A stretch of DNA of 64,000 nt from NCBI RefSeq assembly GCF_008386395.1, contig NZ_CP043761.1, forward strand, positions 186,001 to 250,000, given 5' to 3'. Shown here piece after piece: positions 38,224 through 46,044 of the stretch. The notes beneath the pieces are model-generated. The model did not search any database. It was not told where the DNA came from and worked only from the letters and a program-made list of their open reading frames with translations. The DNA is from Paenibacillus sp. 37 (GTDB lineage: Bacteria > Bacillota > Bacilli > Paenibacillales > Paenibacillaceae). Position numbers and translations under genes: made by a program. Every line of letters begins with the position of its first letter. The stretch's first letter is position 1.

Positions 38224-39210
38224 TTATGTGGTTGGTCGTTGATTGTATTTCTCGACGCCACCTGATTTCTCCAGTCGTTTGGAGAGGAAACCGATGAAGA
38301 TTGGCAACAGGATAGCTGTCGTTACAACACTCGCCGCAATTTGCACAGTAGCAATCTCTGCAATCGGGCCAAATGAAGCATTAGCAGCCACGATGGCAGC
38401 GGGTGTACCTACCGCATTCCCGGCTGTTGAACCTTCGGAAGCACCAACGATCGGGTTCCAGCCAATGGCTTTGAACACCAGATATCCGATTCCGCCTGTG
38501 AGAAGCACGGTCAGAACACCGAGGAGAATGCCACCTAGTCCGCCTTGAATGATGGATGAGAAATTGATTCCCATACCCAGGGAGAATGCAAAGAACGGAA
38601 CAAGTTTGTCACTGCCTTTGTACAGCCAATCCCCCAGATTACGGTCCAGATTACCAATAATGACACCAACGATGAGTGGAAGCAATACAGCAACGAATGC
38701 CATCGGTGAGAACATGCCGTTCGCAAAGCCCATTGCACCAAAGATCGAGAGCGCTACCATGGTCAGGAACGGACCATCGCTAAGCGCGAGGAACGGGTAA
38801 GCTGCCTTGTCATCTTCTTTACCGTATTGACCAGCGAGTGCGATGTACAGACCACCGTTAGAGTTGGTCATTGCAGCGATAATGGCAAGTGGTGCCAGAC
38901 CCAGGAATAAACCGCTTGAATCCGCAAACAAAATAGCGATAAAACCAAGGCCTGCACCAATCACCCATTTGAACGTAAGCAAGGTTAAACCTTTGCCGAC
39001 AGATGAACCTGCCGTTTTGAACGTAATCTGTGTACCCGCAATTAACAGGAACAGCGCAATCAACGTACTGGCACTGTTAACGAAGAGGGCTTCCGTGAAT
39101 CCGCCAATGCGCAGGGCATTCGGGAAAAATGTATTAATGGTTGCACCAAGTAACAGGGGAACGACCATCATACCGCCAGGGATGCGATCTAAAGTTGCTT
39201 TAATGTTCAT
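38224..39210 (-). CDS. kdgT: 2-keto-3-deoxygluconate permease (KdgT family)
   Basis: 328 residues, about ten membrane helices, starting IKATLDRIPGGMMVVPLLLG, with the conserved AAMTNSNGGLYIALAGQYG segment. KdgT imports 2-keto-3-deoxygluconate by proton symport. In this operon the true substrate may instead be a C4 sugar acid such as threonate or erythronate, inferred from its neighbours. AAGGAG lies before the ATG at 39210. First gene of the operon. Confidence 0.88.
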   Translation of the reverse strand: MNIKATLDRIPGGMMVVPLLLGATINTFFPNALRIGGFTEALFVNSASTLIALFLLIAGTQITFKTAGSSVGKGLTLLTFKWVIGAGLGFIAILFADSSGLFLGLAPLAIIAAMTNSNGGLYIALAGQYGKEDDKAAYPFLALSDGPFLTMVALSIFGAMGFANGMFSPMAFVAVLLPLIVGVIIGNLDRNLGDWLYKGSDKLVPFFAFSLGMGINFSSIIQGGLGGILLGVLTVLLTGGIGYLVFKAIGWNPIVGASEGSTAGNAVGTPAAIVAANASFGPIAEIATVQIAASVVTTAILLPIFIGFLSKRLEKSGGVEKYNQRPTT

Positions 39211-39242
39211 AGTAGTAGCTCCTTATGAAGTAATCGTTTTTA

Positions 39243-39304
39243 TGAAGCGCTTGCAGGGATTATATTATCCCATATTGTTTAATATAGCAACAATAAATTA
39301 TTGT
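39243..39304 (-). promoter_or_regulatory. kdgT operon control region
   Basis: On the minus strand TATAAT (39264-39259) lies inside a near-palindrome, GGGATTATATTATCCC (39256-39271). Just downstream is TGCAAGCGCTTCA, a cre-like sequence one base short of consensus. Upstream is a perfect 15-base palindrome, ACAATAAATTATTGT (39290-39304), with another ATTGTT half site near 39274. No -24/-12 sigma-54 promoter is seen. Confidence 0.4.
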
Positions 39305-39351
39305 AAATTTTAAATGAGTAATAAAGTGTTTAAAAATGCAACACAACAAGA

Positions 39352-39394
39352 CGATAAAAAAGACGTAAACTTAAAGTTAATCTTTAAGTTTACG
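39352..39394 (-). terminator. Terminator overlapping the end of the PrpR-like gene
   Basis: CGTAAACTTAAAG pairs with CTTTAAGTTTACG and is followed on the minus strand by a TCTTTTTT tract. The gene's stop codon (39377-39379) lies in the loop region. Confidence 0.8.
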
Positions 39395-41059
39395 CCATAA
39401 TGTGGCCCGGTTAATCCCCAGGCGCTCTGCCGCCTTTGATTGATTGTTGTTTTCCTCCTGAAGTACAATCTGAATAACTTCTTTTTCGATCTCCTTCAGG
39501 GTGCCGTTCAACTTCATTGGACTAGAAGAAGGTTGCTGATCGAGCAAGCGGGATAAGGTAGCCGTGGTGATTATATATTCCTGTTCATTAAGTGCAGCCT
39601 GCTTAATCAGATGTTTCAACTGGTTGACATTCATATGTGTGATCTGATCTTGGATTAGCTGTAGTGCATCTTCTTTTATTCTCACCGCAGTAGTTCCGTA
39701 TTTGTGGTAGTACCCCGTAAGGAAATGCTGCATCAGTGGAGCCAGATCTTCTGGTCTATCCGCAAGATTAGGCATCATAATTGTATTAAGCTCCAGATCG
39801 AGTGACCACAGGGGGGGCAATGCCTGCTCCCCGAGTATAAACACCCCAATCCGGTTATGAAGGCAGCTCTGGATAAAGGAGAGCAACTCCGGATCTTCCA
39901 CACGTGTCTCCATGTGGTTAATCTCTACATTTCGAACCTTGGCGAGTGGTATCTTGTGCAAATGACCGGAAGGCACTTGCGAGAGATCGATCTGTAATAA
40001 CAGTCCGCCACCGGCGTACATCTGATGAATATGTTTGACCAGAAAAGATTTACCGGAATCCGCTTCACCCCGCAGATAGATCGGTTCATGATTCTCGTAA
40101 AGTGCCCGAATGTTCTTCAATACCGCCTGCATGGCAGGGGATTCGGCAACGATAGGCTCCATCGATGCATCCGTGAACGTTGTTATGCCGAATTGTGCAA
40201 AGGCATAGGGTTGTCCTTTTTCCAGCATGTATACCTTGTAGTTCTTGTTGTCCAGGGTCGTTTCATAGGCGTTAACCGTGAGCTGGTAATCGTCCACCAT
40301 GAACACATTTTGGACCTGGGATTGGTGGAATTCCAGACTCGTGTTAGTCAGATACATGTGATTATCGGTCAGTGGATTTTTCTCGAAATCAGTCAGGTTC
40401 TCGAATACGACTTCATTCCGTTCATTTAAAATAAGCAAATTCGGATGTTCCCGTGTAACCAGGTCATTCAGTATGATCGATATCGCATGATTTTTGCTCA
40501 AATAACGGTAGACCAGCTGCGCATCTTCCATCGCTCTAAGGATGGATTCCTGACCGGATTGGATTAACAATCCCTCCAGACCATAAGTCTTCGCAGTGTT
40601 GACGGTGATCACATCTCCGACAATCTGGCGGTAACCGGAAGCTTTCAGCTCCAAGAGCAACCGTGCCACATCTTCCGAGCTATGTATGGTATAGACCTTG
40701 AGAGGCAGATCCATCAGATCAATAATCGATTGTGCACCAGAGGTGATGTTGGAGAAACCAACAATCGCTGTTTGGCCGTTAAACTGGCTTGCCAGGGTAA
40801 GTGAACGAATCATGTCATAACCCGATAACTGCACATCAATGACGGGAATGGTCACTGCTTTTTTAATGAGTTGGGCGGTTCCGCCGCGGCTGATGATAAT
40901 CTCTGCACCGTTTTTCTCAGCTTGAGTTGCTAGCTCCACGCCTTTTGCCAAGTCGCCCACGTCTGTCTGAATGGTTAACTGGGGAAAACGAGGAATACAC
41001 TCTTGTATAATAGGAATCATCGATTCGTAGGGAGCAATAAAGTGAACTCGTGTACGCAT
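39377..41059 (-). CDS. PrpR-like regulator without sigma-54 contact motif
   Basis: 560 residues from ATG 41059 (AGGA seven bases upstream; longer in-frame starts lack sites). Residues 1 to about 165 form a PrpR_N sensor (RTRVHFIAPYESMIPI, ISRGGTAQLIKKAV). Next come a PAS-like region and a reduced AAA region with P-loop GEADSGKS near 335. The C-terminus is a Fis-type helix-turn-helix, NQSKAAERLGINRATLWRKL. The GAFTGA loop and its flanking region are absent, so it probably regulates a normal sigma-A promoter. It is the likely controller of the adjacent kdgT-kinase-pdxA operon. Confidence 0.8.
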   Translation of the reverse strand: MRTRVHFIAPYESMIPIIQECIPRFPQLTIQTDVGDLAKGVELATQAEKNGAEIIISRGGTAQLIKKAVTIPVIDVQLSGYDMIRSLTLASQFNGQTAIVGFSNITSGAQSIIDLMDLPLKVYTIHSSEDVARLLLELKASGYRQIVGDVITVNTAKTYGLEGLLIQSGQESILRAMEDAQLVYRYLSKNHAISIILNDLVTREHPNLLILNERNEVVFENLTDFEKNPLTDNHMYLTNTSLEFHQSQVQNVFMVDDYQLTVNAYETTLDNKNYKVYMLEKGQPYAFAQFGITTFTDASMEPIVAESPAMQAVLKNIRALYENHEPIYLRGEADSGKSFLVKHIHQMYAGGGLLLQIDLSQVPSGHLHKIPLAKVRNVEINHMETRVEDPELLSFIQSCLHNRIGVFILGEQALPPLWSLDLELNTIMMPNLADRPEDLAPLMQHFLTGYYHKYGTTAVRIKEDALQLIQDQITHMNVNQLKHLIKQAALNEQEYIITTATLSRLLDQQPSSSPMKLNGTLKEIEKEVIQIVLQEENNNQSKAAERLGINRATLWRKLKD

Positions 41060-41290
41060 AATTTTCCTGCCTTTATAGAAAACTTTGATCCCCTTATTAT
41101 AGCCAACTTGTGAAGGGATGGCACCTATGGGGGGACAGGTCACTGTTAATGTGTGCAGAATGCCTGTGTAGTATGTCGATATAACCCTCCGCGTGGAATG
41201 TGATGAAGTGCACTGAATCGAATCCTTAACTATTTCAGAATTAATGAATAATTGCACACACGATAAGTATAGAGAAATGAGGAGTTTTAT

Positions 41291-41509
41291 ATGGGAGACA
41301 TTCATAAAGTAGCTGAGCCCGATCACATCATTAAGGATGTTGTCGCAAAGTTCTCGTGCAGGGTGTTGTGGAGTGAGGGCCGTCCATGTCTGGAATATCA
41401 ACGGGAAGAAGAGTTAACCCAGATCGAAGAATACATTCGCACAGTGTACAATGTTGAGCTGTTGGATGTGTTTTTCACCGCGGTGGAGAGCCTTCCGGTT
41501 GAGCCATAG
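41291..41509 (+). CDS. Small hypothetical protein (72 aa)
   Basis: No family recognised. Acidic and soluble, with ILK/IIKDVVAKFSCRVLWSEG-like strand content and a helical EEELTQIEEYIRTVYNVELLD. AGGAG lies seven bases before the ATG at 41291 and a terminator follows, so it is likely real and monocistronic. It is divergent from the PrpR-like gene. Confidence 0.6.
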   Translation: MGDIHKVAEPDHIIKDVVAKFSCRVLWSEGRPCLEYQREEELTQIEEYIRTVYNVELLDVFFTAVESLPVEP

Positions 41510-41580
41510 ATTAGGTTGGGATTTGGGGATTGCGGGCAAAGGGTTAGTACTTAAGTTTTTTGTGTTTATACAGGGTTATA

Positions 41581-41610
41581 AGGCGACACTATAGGTGTTC
41601 GTCTTTTCTT
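41581..41610 (+). terminator. Terminator after the small gene
   Basis: AGGCGACAC pairs with GTGTTCGTCT (one bulge), then TTTTCTTTTATT. Confidence 0.6.
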
Positions 41611-41663
41611 TTATTACTCCATTACTATCTGACTTTGGATCGTATGGACACCAGTTGCAATCG

Positions 41664-41689
41664 TGAAATGTGAAACGTATGTGGGCGTA
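41664..41689 (+). promoter_or_regulatory. ECF (sigma-W-like) promoter of the pspA operon
   Basis: TGAAAT (41664-41669), exactly 16 bases, CGTA (41686-41689), close to the sigma-W pattern TGAAAC-N16-CGTA. It lies 49 bases before the pspA start. The orthologous B. subtilis ydjFGHI operon is a known sigma-W target. Confidence 0.6.
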
Positions 41690-41737
41690 TTCATGTATTA
41701 TAGTATACATATGAACTTTTCGGAGGAGGAACACGTA

Positions 41738-42439
41738 ATGGGAATCTTATCGAGGTTTAGAGACGTGATGAAGGCCAATGTGAACCACATGCTGTCGCGG
41801 GCGGAAGACCCGGAGAAGAGCGTGAATGAGTATATGCGCAACCTGAGCAGTGATCTGGGTCAGGTGAAGGCCGAGACGACGGCGGTGTTGTCGGACGAGA
41901 GCCGGGCGAAGCGAGCACTGGATGAGTGCAGCGCCGAGGTCAAAAAGTTACAGCGGTACGCAGAGAAATCGGCGGAGTCCGGAGACGAAGACAAGGCACG
42001 TAATTTTCTGGAGAAGAAAGTGAAGCTGGCTGACAAATTGAACGAATTACAGGCTGCCTATGAACGGGCTTCAGCCAAAGCCAAGATGATGAAGCATATG
42101 AATGATAAATTGGTTGCAGATCTGGGACAACTGGAAGCACGGCATGCAGAGCTGAAAGGTCGCATGGCAGATGCGAAGGCGCAGCAACAGGCCAATGAAC
42201 GGAATGCATCTACGGGCAGAGCTGATGCTGCATTGAAAGCCATGGAAGACAAGGCGAACCAGGCGTTAAATGAAGCAGAGGCTTTGGCAGAACTTCGCGC
42301 TGGGGCACAGGAAGATGATTTGGACGAATTAATTGCCCAGTTGGAGAGGGACATGAACGCAGATGCGGGTAATAATGAGAATGCGTCGCCAAGTGCAGAG
42401 GAAGAACTCGCAGCGATTCAGGAGAAGTTGAGGAAGTGA
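41738..42439 (+). CDS. pspA: Phage-shock protein A family (PspA/IM30, YdjF-like)
   Basis: 233 residues, almost entirely coiled-coil helix. GILSRFRDVMKANVNHMLSRAEDPEKSVNEYM is the typical membrane-binding start, and KRALDECSAEVKKLQRYAEKS and later heptads follow. It oligomerises on damaged membranes (ESCRT-III-like family). The ATG at 41738 follows GGAGGAGGA; earlier in-frame starts overlap the promoter. First gene of a four-gene operon matching ydjFGHI. Confidence 0.92.
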   Translation: MGILSRFRDVMKANVNHMLSRAEDPEKSVNEYMRNLSSDLGQVKAETTAVLSDESRAKRALDECSAEVKKLQRYAEKSAESGDEDKARNFLEKKVKLADKLNELQAAYERASAKAKMMKHMNDKLVADLGQLEARHAELKGRMADAKAQQQANERNASTGRADAALKAMEDKANQALNEAEALAELRAGAQEDDLDELIAQLERDMNADAGNNENASPSAEEELAAIQEKLRK

Positions 42440-42507
42440 GTTTAACTTGCACACTACAACGTAGAGGACAGAAAAGAATCATATTTCGTTAACATTGAGG
42501 TGAGCAG

Positions 42508-43539
42508 ATGCCGGTTATTGAATATAAATGTCCAAACTGCGGCAGTGGCATGATCTTTGACAGTGTGTCAGGTGCATTATCCTGTCCCAGCTGCGGCCGC
42601 CAGGACAACATAGAGCAGATCCCCGATCCCTTGAAGAGACAAGTATTCACCGAAAATGAGGTCAAAGAATACCACTGTAACAGCTGCGGAGCTGACATTG
42701 TGACAGAACCGGAGACCAGTGCGACGACATGCAGTTTCTGCGGTGCAGCGGTTGTACTCAGTGATCGGCTGACGGGCAATCTAGCCCCCGCGATGGTGAT
42801 TCCCTTTTCAATCAACAAGGATCAAGCCAAACAGGCTTTCAAAAAGTGGTGCAAAAATGGCCTCTTAACGCCAAGTGGCTTCATGTCCGCCGATCGGATT
42901 CAGAGCATTACCGGCATGTACGTGCCGTTCTGGTTGTACGAGTTACATAACAAAATCGAAGTGCATGGTCGTGGCACCAAGGTCAGATCCTACACCCAGG
43001 GCGACTACCATTACACGGAAACACAGCATTTCGATATATACCGCCGGATTCGGCTGAATTACGTGAACCTGCCCATTGATGCATCGGAGAAAATGAAGGA
43101 TGAACTGATGGATAAGCTGGAGCCTTTCCCATATAACCAGCTGAAATTGTTCAAGACCCCGTATCTGGCGGGGTACATTGCGGAAAAATACAGTTATACA
43201 GACGAGGAACTTTTTCCACGGGCCAAGGATAAAACGAGATCGTACATTGATTCTTATATTGCCTCAACTGTATCCGGATATACCAGCGTGAGCTACACAG
43301 ACAAACAGATTGATACTACGCTCAAAAATGCAGACTATGTGCTGCTCCCGGTGTGGATGGTCAACTATGACTACAATCGGGCACAGTATACCTTTGCCAT
43401 GAATGGTCAGACAGGGAAAGTGGTCGGCAAACCGCCGATCAGCAAAGCCAAAGTCGCTGGATGGTTCGCAGGAGTATCTGCCGTCTCGTTGCTGTCACTG
43501 AAGCTGGTCTCCTGGATGATGGGAGGTGGATTCTTATGA
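42508..43539 (+). CDS. Zinc-ribbon membrane protein (YdjG-like)
   Basis: 343 residues. Two rubredoxin-like zinc ribbons at the N-terminus, CPNCGSG..CPSCGRQ and CNSCGAD..CSFCGAA, then a beta-rich domain, and a hydrophobic helix near the C-terminus (VAGWFAGVSAVSLLSLKLVS). In B. subtilis YdjG helps bring YdjF and YdjI to membrane stress sites (family knowledge). Its stop overlaps the next start as ATGA. Confidence 0.82.
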   Translation: MPVIEYKCPNCGSGMIFDSVSGALSCPSCGRQDNIEQIPDPLKRQVFTENEVKEYHCNSCGADIVTEPETSATTCSFCGAAVVLSDRLTGNLAPAMVIPFSINKDQAKQAFKKWCKNGLLTPSGFMSADRIQSITGMYVPFWLYELHNKIEVHGRGTKVRSYTQGDYHYTETQHFDIYRRIRLNYVNLPIDASEKMKDELMDKLEPFPYNQLKLFKTPYLAGYIAEKYSYTDEELFPRAKDKTRSYIDSYIASTVSGYTSVSYTDKQIDTTLKNADYVLLPVWMVNYDYNRAQYTFAMNGQTGKVVGKPPISKAKVAGWFAGVSAVSLLSLKLVSWMMGGGFL

Positions 43540-44339
43540 GAAAAAGAACTCCTCTGGTCGTCGTGATGGCTACGCTCATTTTACTTATGATCACCCTTGT
43601 TGCTCCGTTGATTCCCATGTCTTCGGCATCCGCAGCGGAGAACAAAAATCTCATCTACGATGAGGCCAACCTGCTGAGTGAGCAGGATAAAGTTGAGCTG
43701 AATGCACTTGCGAATCAGTATGGCGCGGAACGGCAGACGGACTTTGTTATTTTGACAACAAATAATGCTGAGAATCAGGATATCGTGCTCTTAACTGAAG
43801 ATTTTTATGATAAGCAGGAGCTAGGGTACGACAAGAAATTTGGCAATGCTGTCATTTTAACGATGGATATGAATAATCGAGAAGTGTATCTGGCGGGATT
43901 TTATAAGGCAAAAGAATACCTGAGTGATCAGCGACTGGATTCTATCCGTAACCGGATTACCTCTGAGTTATCCAGTGGGGACTATAAACTCGCATTTGAG
44001 AAATATATTGAGCTCTCTTACAAATATATGGGGTACGAACCGGGTGTGAATCCGAACAATATTTTGTTCAACGGCTGGTTTCAGTTGGGAGTATCGGTAG
44101 TACTGGGCGGTATTGTTGTTGGCATGATGACCTATCGTTCCGGGGGGCGTGTCACGGTCAATCGTGCGACTTATGAGGATTCAAGTAATTCCAGTGTAAT
44201 TGATCGGCAGGATCGTTATATCCGTACGACCGTAACCAAGCGCAAAATTGAGAAGAACAATAACAATGGAGGCGGAGGCGGCGGTGGAGGTACATCGCGA
44301 GGCGGTCATTCACACAGTGGGAGTAGAGGGTCGTTTTAA
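43536..44339 (+). CDS. TPM-domain membrane protein (YdjH/YgcG-like)
   Basis: 267 residues. Signal-type N-terminal helix ending SSASAAENK, then the TPM domain (LIYDEANLLSEQDKVELNALANQYG, FGNAVILTMDMNNREVYLAG). A membrane helix at about 187-205 is followed by a cytoplasmic or surface tail rich in Gly, Asn, Ser and His. GGGAGGTGG precedes the ATG at 43536, which overlaps the YdjG-like stop. Expected partner of the zinc-ribbon protein in the stress complex. Confidence 0.82.
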   Translation: MRKRTPLVVVMATLILLMITLVAPLIPMSSASAAENKNLIYDEANLLSEQDKVELNALANQYGAERQTDFVILTTNNAENQDIVLLTEDFYDKQELGYDKKFGNAVILTMDMNNREVYLAGFYKAKEYLSDQRLDSIRNRITSELSSGDYKLAFEKYIELSYKYMGYEPGVNPNNILFNGWFQLGVSVVLGGIVVGMMTYRSGGRVTVNRATYEDSSNSSVIDRQDRYIRTTVTKRKIEKNNNNGGGGGGGGTSRGGHSHSGSRGSF

Positions 44340-44385
44340 TAAAGGAATAATCGGAGTACGTTAAATAGAAGGGATGGAAACGAAT

Positions 44386-45423
44386 ATGGGATTTTTCAAA
44401 AATCAATTTTCGAATGTGGTGGAATGGGAAGAGTTCAGAGATGACATGATATTTTGGAAATGGAGCAACCGGGAGATCAAGAAGGGGAGTAAACTTATCA
44501 TCCGTTCTGGTCAGGACGCCATTTTCCTGAATAACGGTAAAGTGGAAGGGATTTTCGAGGACGAAGGATCATTTAATATCGATTCCGAGATCATTCCATT
44601 CCTTTCTACATTAAAAGGATTCAAATTTGGATTCAACAGCGGCATGCGGGTCGAAGTCTTGTTTGTAAACACAAAAGAGTTCACCGTGCGCTGGGGCACA
44701 CAAAGTCCGGTGTTGATTCCAACACCACAACTCCCGGGCGGGATGCCGATTCGGGCCAACGGTACATTTAATTTTAAAGTAAGTGACTATGTGACCCTGA
44801 TTGATAAGATTGCAGGCATCAAGCAGAGTTATCTGGTGGAGGATGTCAAAATCCGAATCACATCCGTGCTGGATCAGCTTCTAATGAAGTGGATTAGCCG
44901 CGAAGGGAAGGATATGTTCAACCTGCAGGCCAATGCATCGGATATTGCCAAGGGGATTCAGGAAGATCTGGATATGCAGATGATGGACATCGGAATTGGG
45001 ATTACCGGTTTCCAAGTGATGAGCTTCAACTATCCAAAAGAGATTCAGGATATGATTACAAAGACCGCTTCGCACGAGATGATTGGTAATCTGCAAAAGT
45101 ATCAGCAGGTCAGCATGACAGACGGTATCTCATCCGGTAAAGTACAGGGCGGCGGCGCGGCCTCGGATATGGCAGGCATGATGATGGGCATGAACATGGC
45201 CAATGAAATGATGAAGAACATGAACCAGAACCAGAACCAGAACAATAATGCCAATTCGTCTCAGAATCAGAACGCGGACCAGAAACCAGCAGGAAATAGC
45301 AACGGTGATTCAGGTAACTCCTCATCTACAGAGGGCAACAAGAAGCCTAACTTCTGTCCGAACTGTGGAGCCAAGAATGAAGGAGCCAACTTCTGTCCGA
45401 ACTGTGGTCAAAAGCTGGCCTAA
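44386..45423 (+). CDS. SPFH-domain protein with C-terminal zinc ribbon (YdjI-like)
   Basis: 345 residues. GFFKNQFSNVVEWEEFRDDMIFWKWSNREIKKGS is the family start; an SPFH/band-7-like domain follows. A Met-rich helix and an Asn/Gln-rich linker lead to a double zinc ribbon, FCPNCGAKNEGANFCPNCGQ. The ATG at 44386 is chosen to begin MGFFKNQ; the ATG at 44374 would add four residues. Last gene of the pspA operon; acts with PspA at stressed membranes by analogy with YdjI. Confidence 0.85.
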   Translation: MGFFKNQFSNVVEWEEFRDDMIFWKWSNREIKKGSKLIIRSGQDAIFLNNGKVEGIFEDEGSFNIDSEIIPFLSTLKGFKFGFNSGMRVEVLFVNTKEFTVRWGTQSPVLIPTPQLPGGMPIRANGTFNFKVSDYVTLIDKIAGIKQSYLVEDVKIRITSVLDQLLMKWISREGKDMFNLQANASDIAKGIQEDLDMQMMDIGIGITGFQVMSFNYPKEIQDMITKTASHEMIGNLQKYQQVSMTDGISSGKVQGGGAASDMAGMMMGMNMANEMMKNMNQNQNQNNNANSSQNQNADQKPAGNSNGDSGNSSSTEGNKKPNFCPNCGAKNEGANFCPNCGQKLA

Positions 45424-45440
45424 TGAAATGAATACATGTA

Positions 45441-45488
45441 GGGTTAGGTCCGTAGAAGTGAAGTTACTGCGGAGCTAGCCCTTTTTTG
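45441..45488 (+). terminator. Terminator of the pspA operon
   Basis: GGGTTAG/CTAGCCC outer stem with TCCGTAG/CTGCGGA inner stem, then six T. Confidence 0.8.
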
Positions 45489-45561
45489 TTTGGAATCATA
45501 GTTATAGCAACAGGGTTAAGAGCAGGGAGGTAGTTCATTTATTTTAGTTTTGATAAAACAG

Positions 45562-45602
45562 TTGACAACCAATCACAAATCATTTATCTTTAAATTAAGA
45601 TA
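45562..45602 (+). promoter_or_regulatory. Promoter and MhqR-like operator before the DUF896 gene
   Basis: TTGACA (45562-45567), 17 bases, TATCTT (45585-45590). The -10 is the left half of TATCTTTAAATTAAGATA (45585-45602). That element is the exact reverse complement of the site at 45917-45934, and its TATCT/AGATA arms resemble the MhqR operator of B. subtilis. Confidence 0.55.
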
Positions 45603-45669
45603 TTTAATTTGAATATAAGTAACAACCACAAACAAATATCTTTAATCCATTACATGAGGAGCGATCAAG

Positions 45670-45900
45670 ATGATGATCCCAACATTGACCAGAATAAATG
45701 AACTTGCAAGAAAAGCCAAAGAGGGCGGATTGACGGAGATGGAGAAAGAGGAACGGGTTAATCTTCGCCAGGAATATCTGCAAACTTTTCGCGGTTCGGT
45801 CAATGACATTCTCTTGAATGCAACCATCTATGATCCGAACGGCGATGACGTGACTCCTGATAAATTGAAACAAGAACAGGCTTCTCAAAATAATAAATAG
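45670..45900 (+). CDS. DUF896 (YnzC-type) small helical protein
   Basis: 76 residues. TRINELARKAKEGGLTEMEKEERVNLRQEYLQTFR is the conserved helical hairpin of DUF896, followed by a short tail. Function is unclear in the family; some members are DNA-damage induced. GAGGAG precedes the ATG at 45670. It lies between two copies of an MhqR-like site, so it may share control with the downstream dioxygenase. Confidence 0.85.
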   Translation: MMIPTLTRINELARKAKEGGLTEMEKEERVNLRQEYLQTFRGSVNDILLNATIYDPNGDDVTPDKLKQEQASQNNK

Positions 45901-45916
45901 GCTTTAAACGAACATA

Positions 45917-45934
45917 TATCTTAATTTAAAGATA
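45917..45934. promoter_or_regulatory. MhqR-like operator before the dioxygenase gene
   Basis: TATCTTAATTTAAAGATA, an inverted copy of the element at 45585-45602, 111 bases upstream of the dioxygenase start. MhqR represses quinone-response dioxygenases in B. subtilis; no marR-type gene is present in this window. Confidence 0.5.
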
Positions 45935-46044
45935 ATATAAACTTACTATAAATTAACCAGCGATCTCAATTATCTCATTTATCAAATTATCTCTAACACC
46001 TACTCAATCCAAAACATGCTTACCAAACCAAGGAGGAATTAATC

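Noticed and set aside
42440..42490. Possible further remnant of the structured repeat before the YdjG-like gene
   Set aside because: GAGGACAGAA resembles the left arm of copy B, but no pairing right arm or core motif is present.
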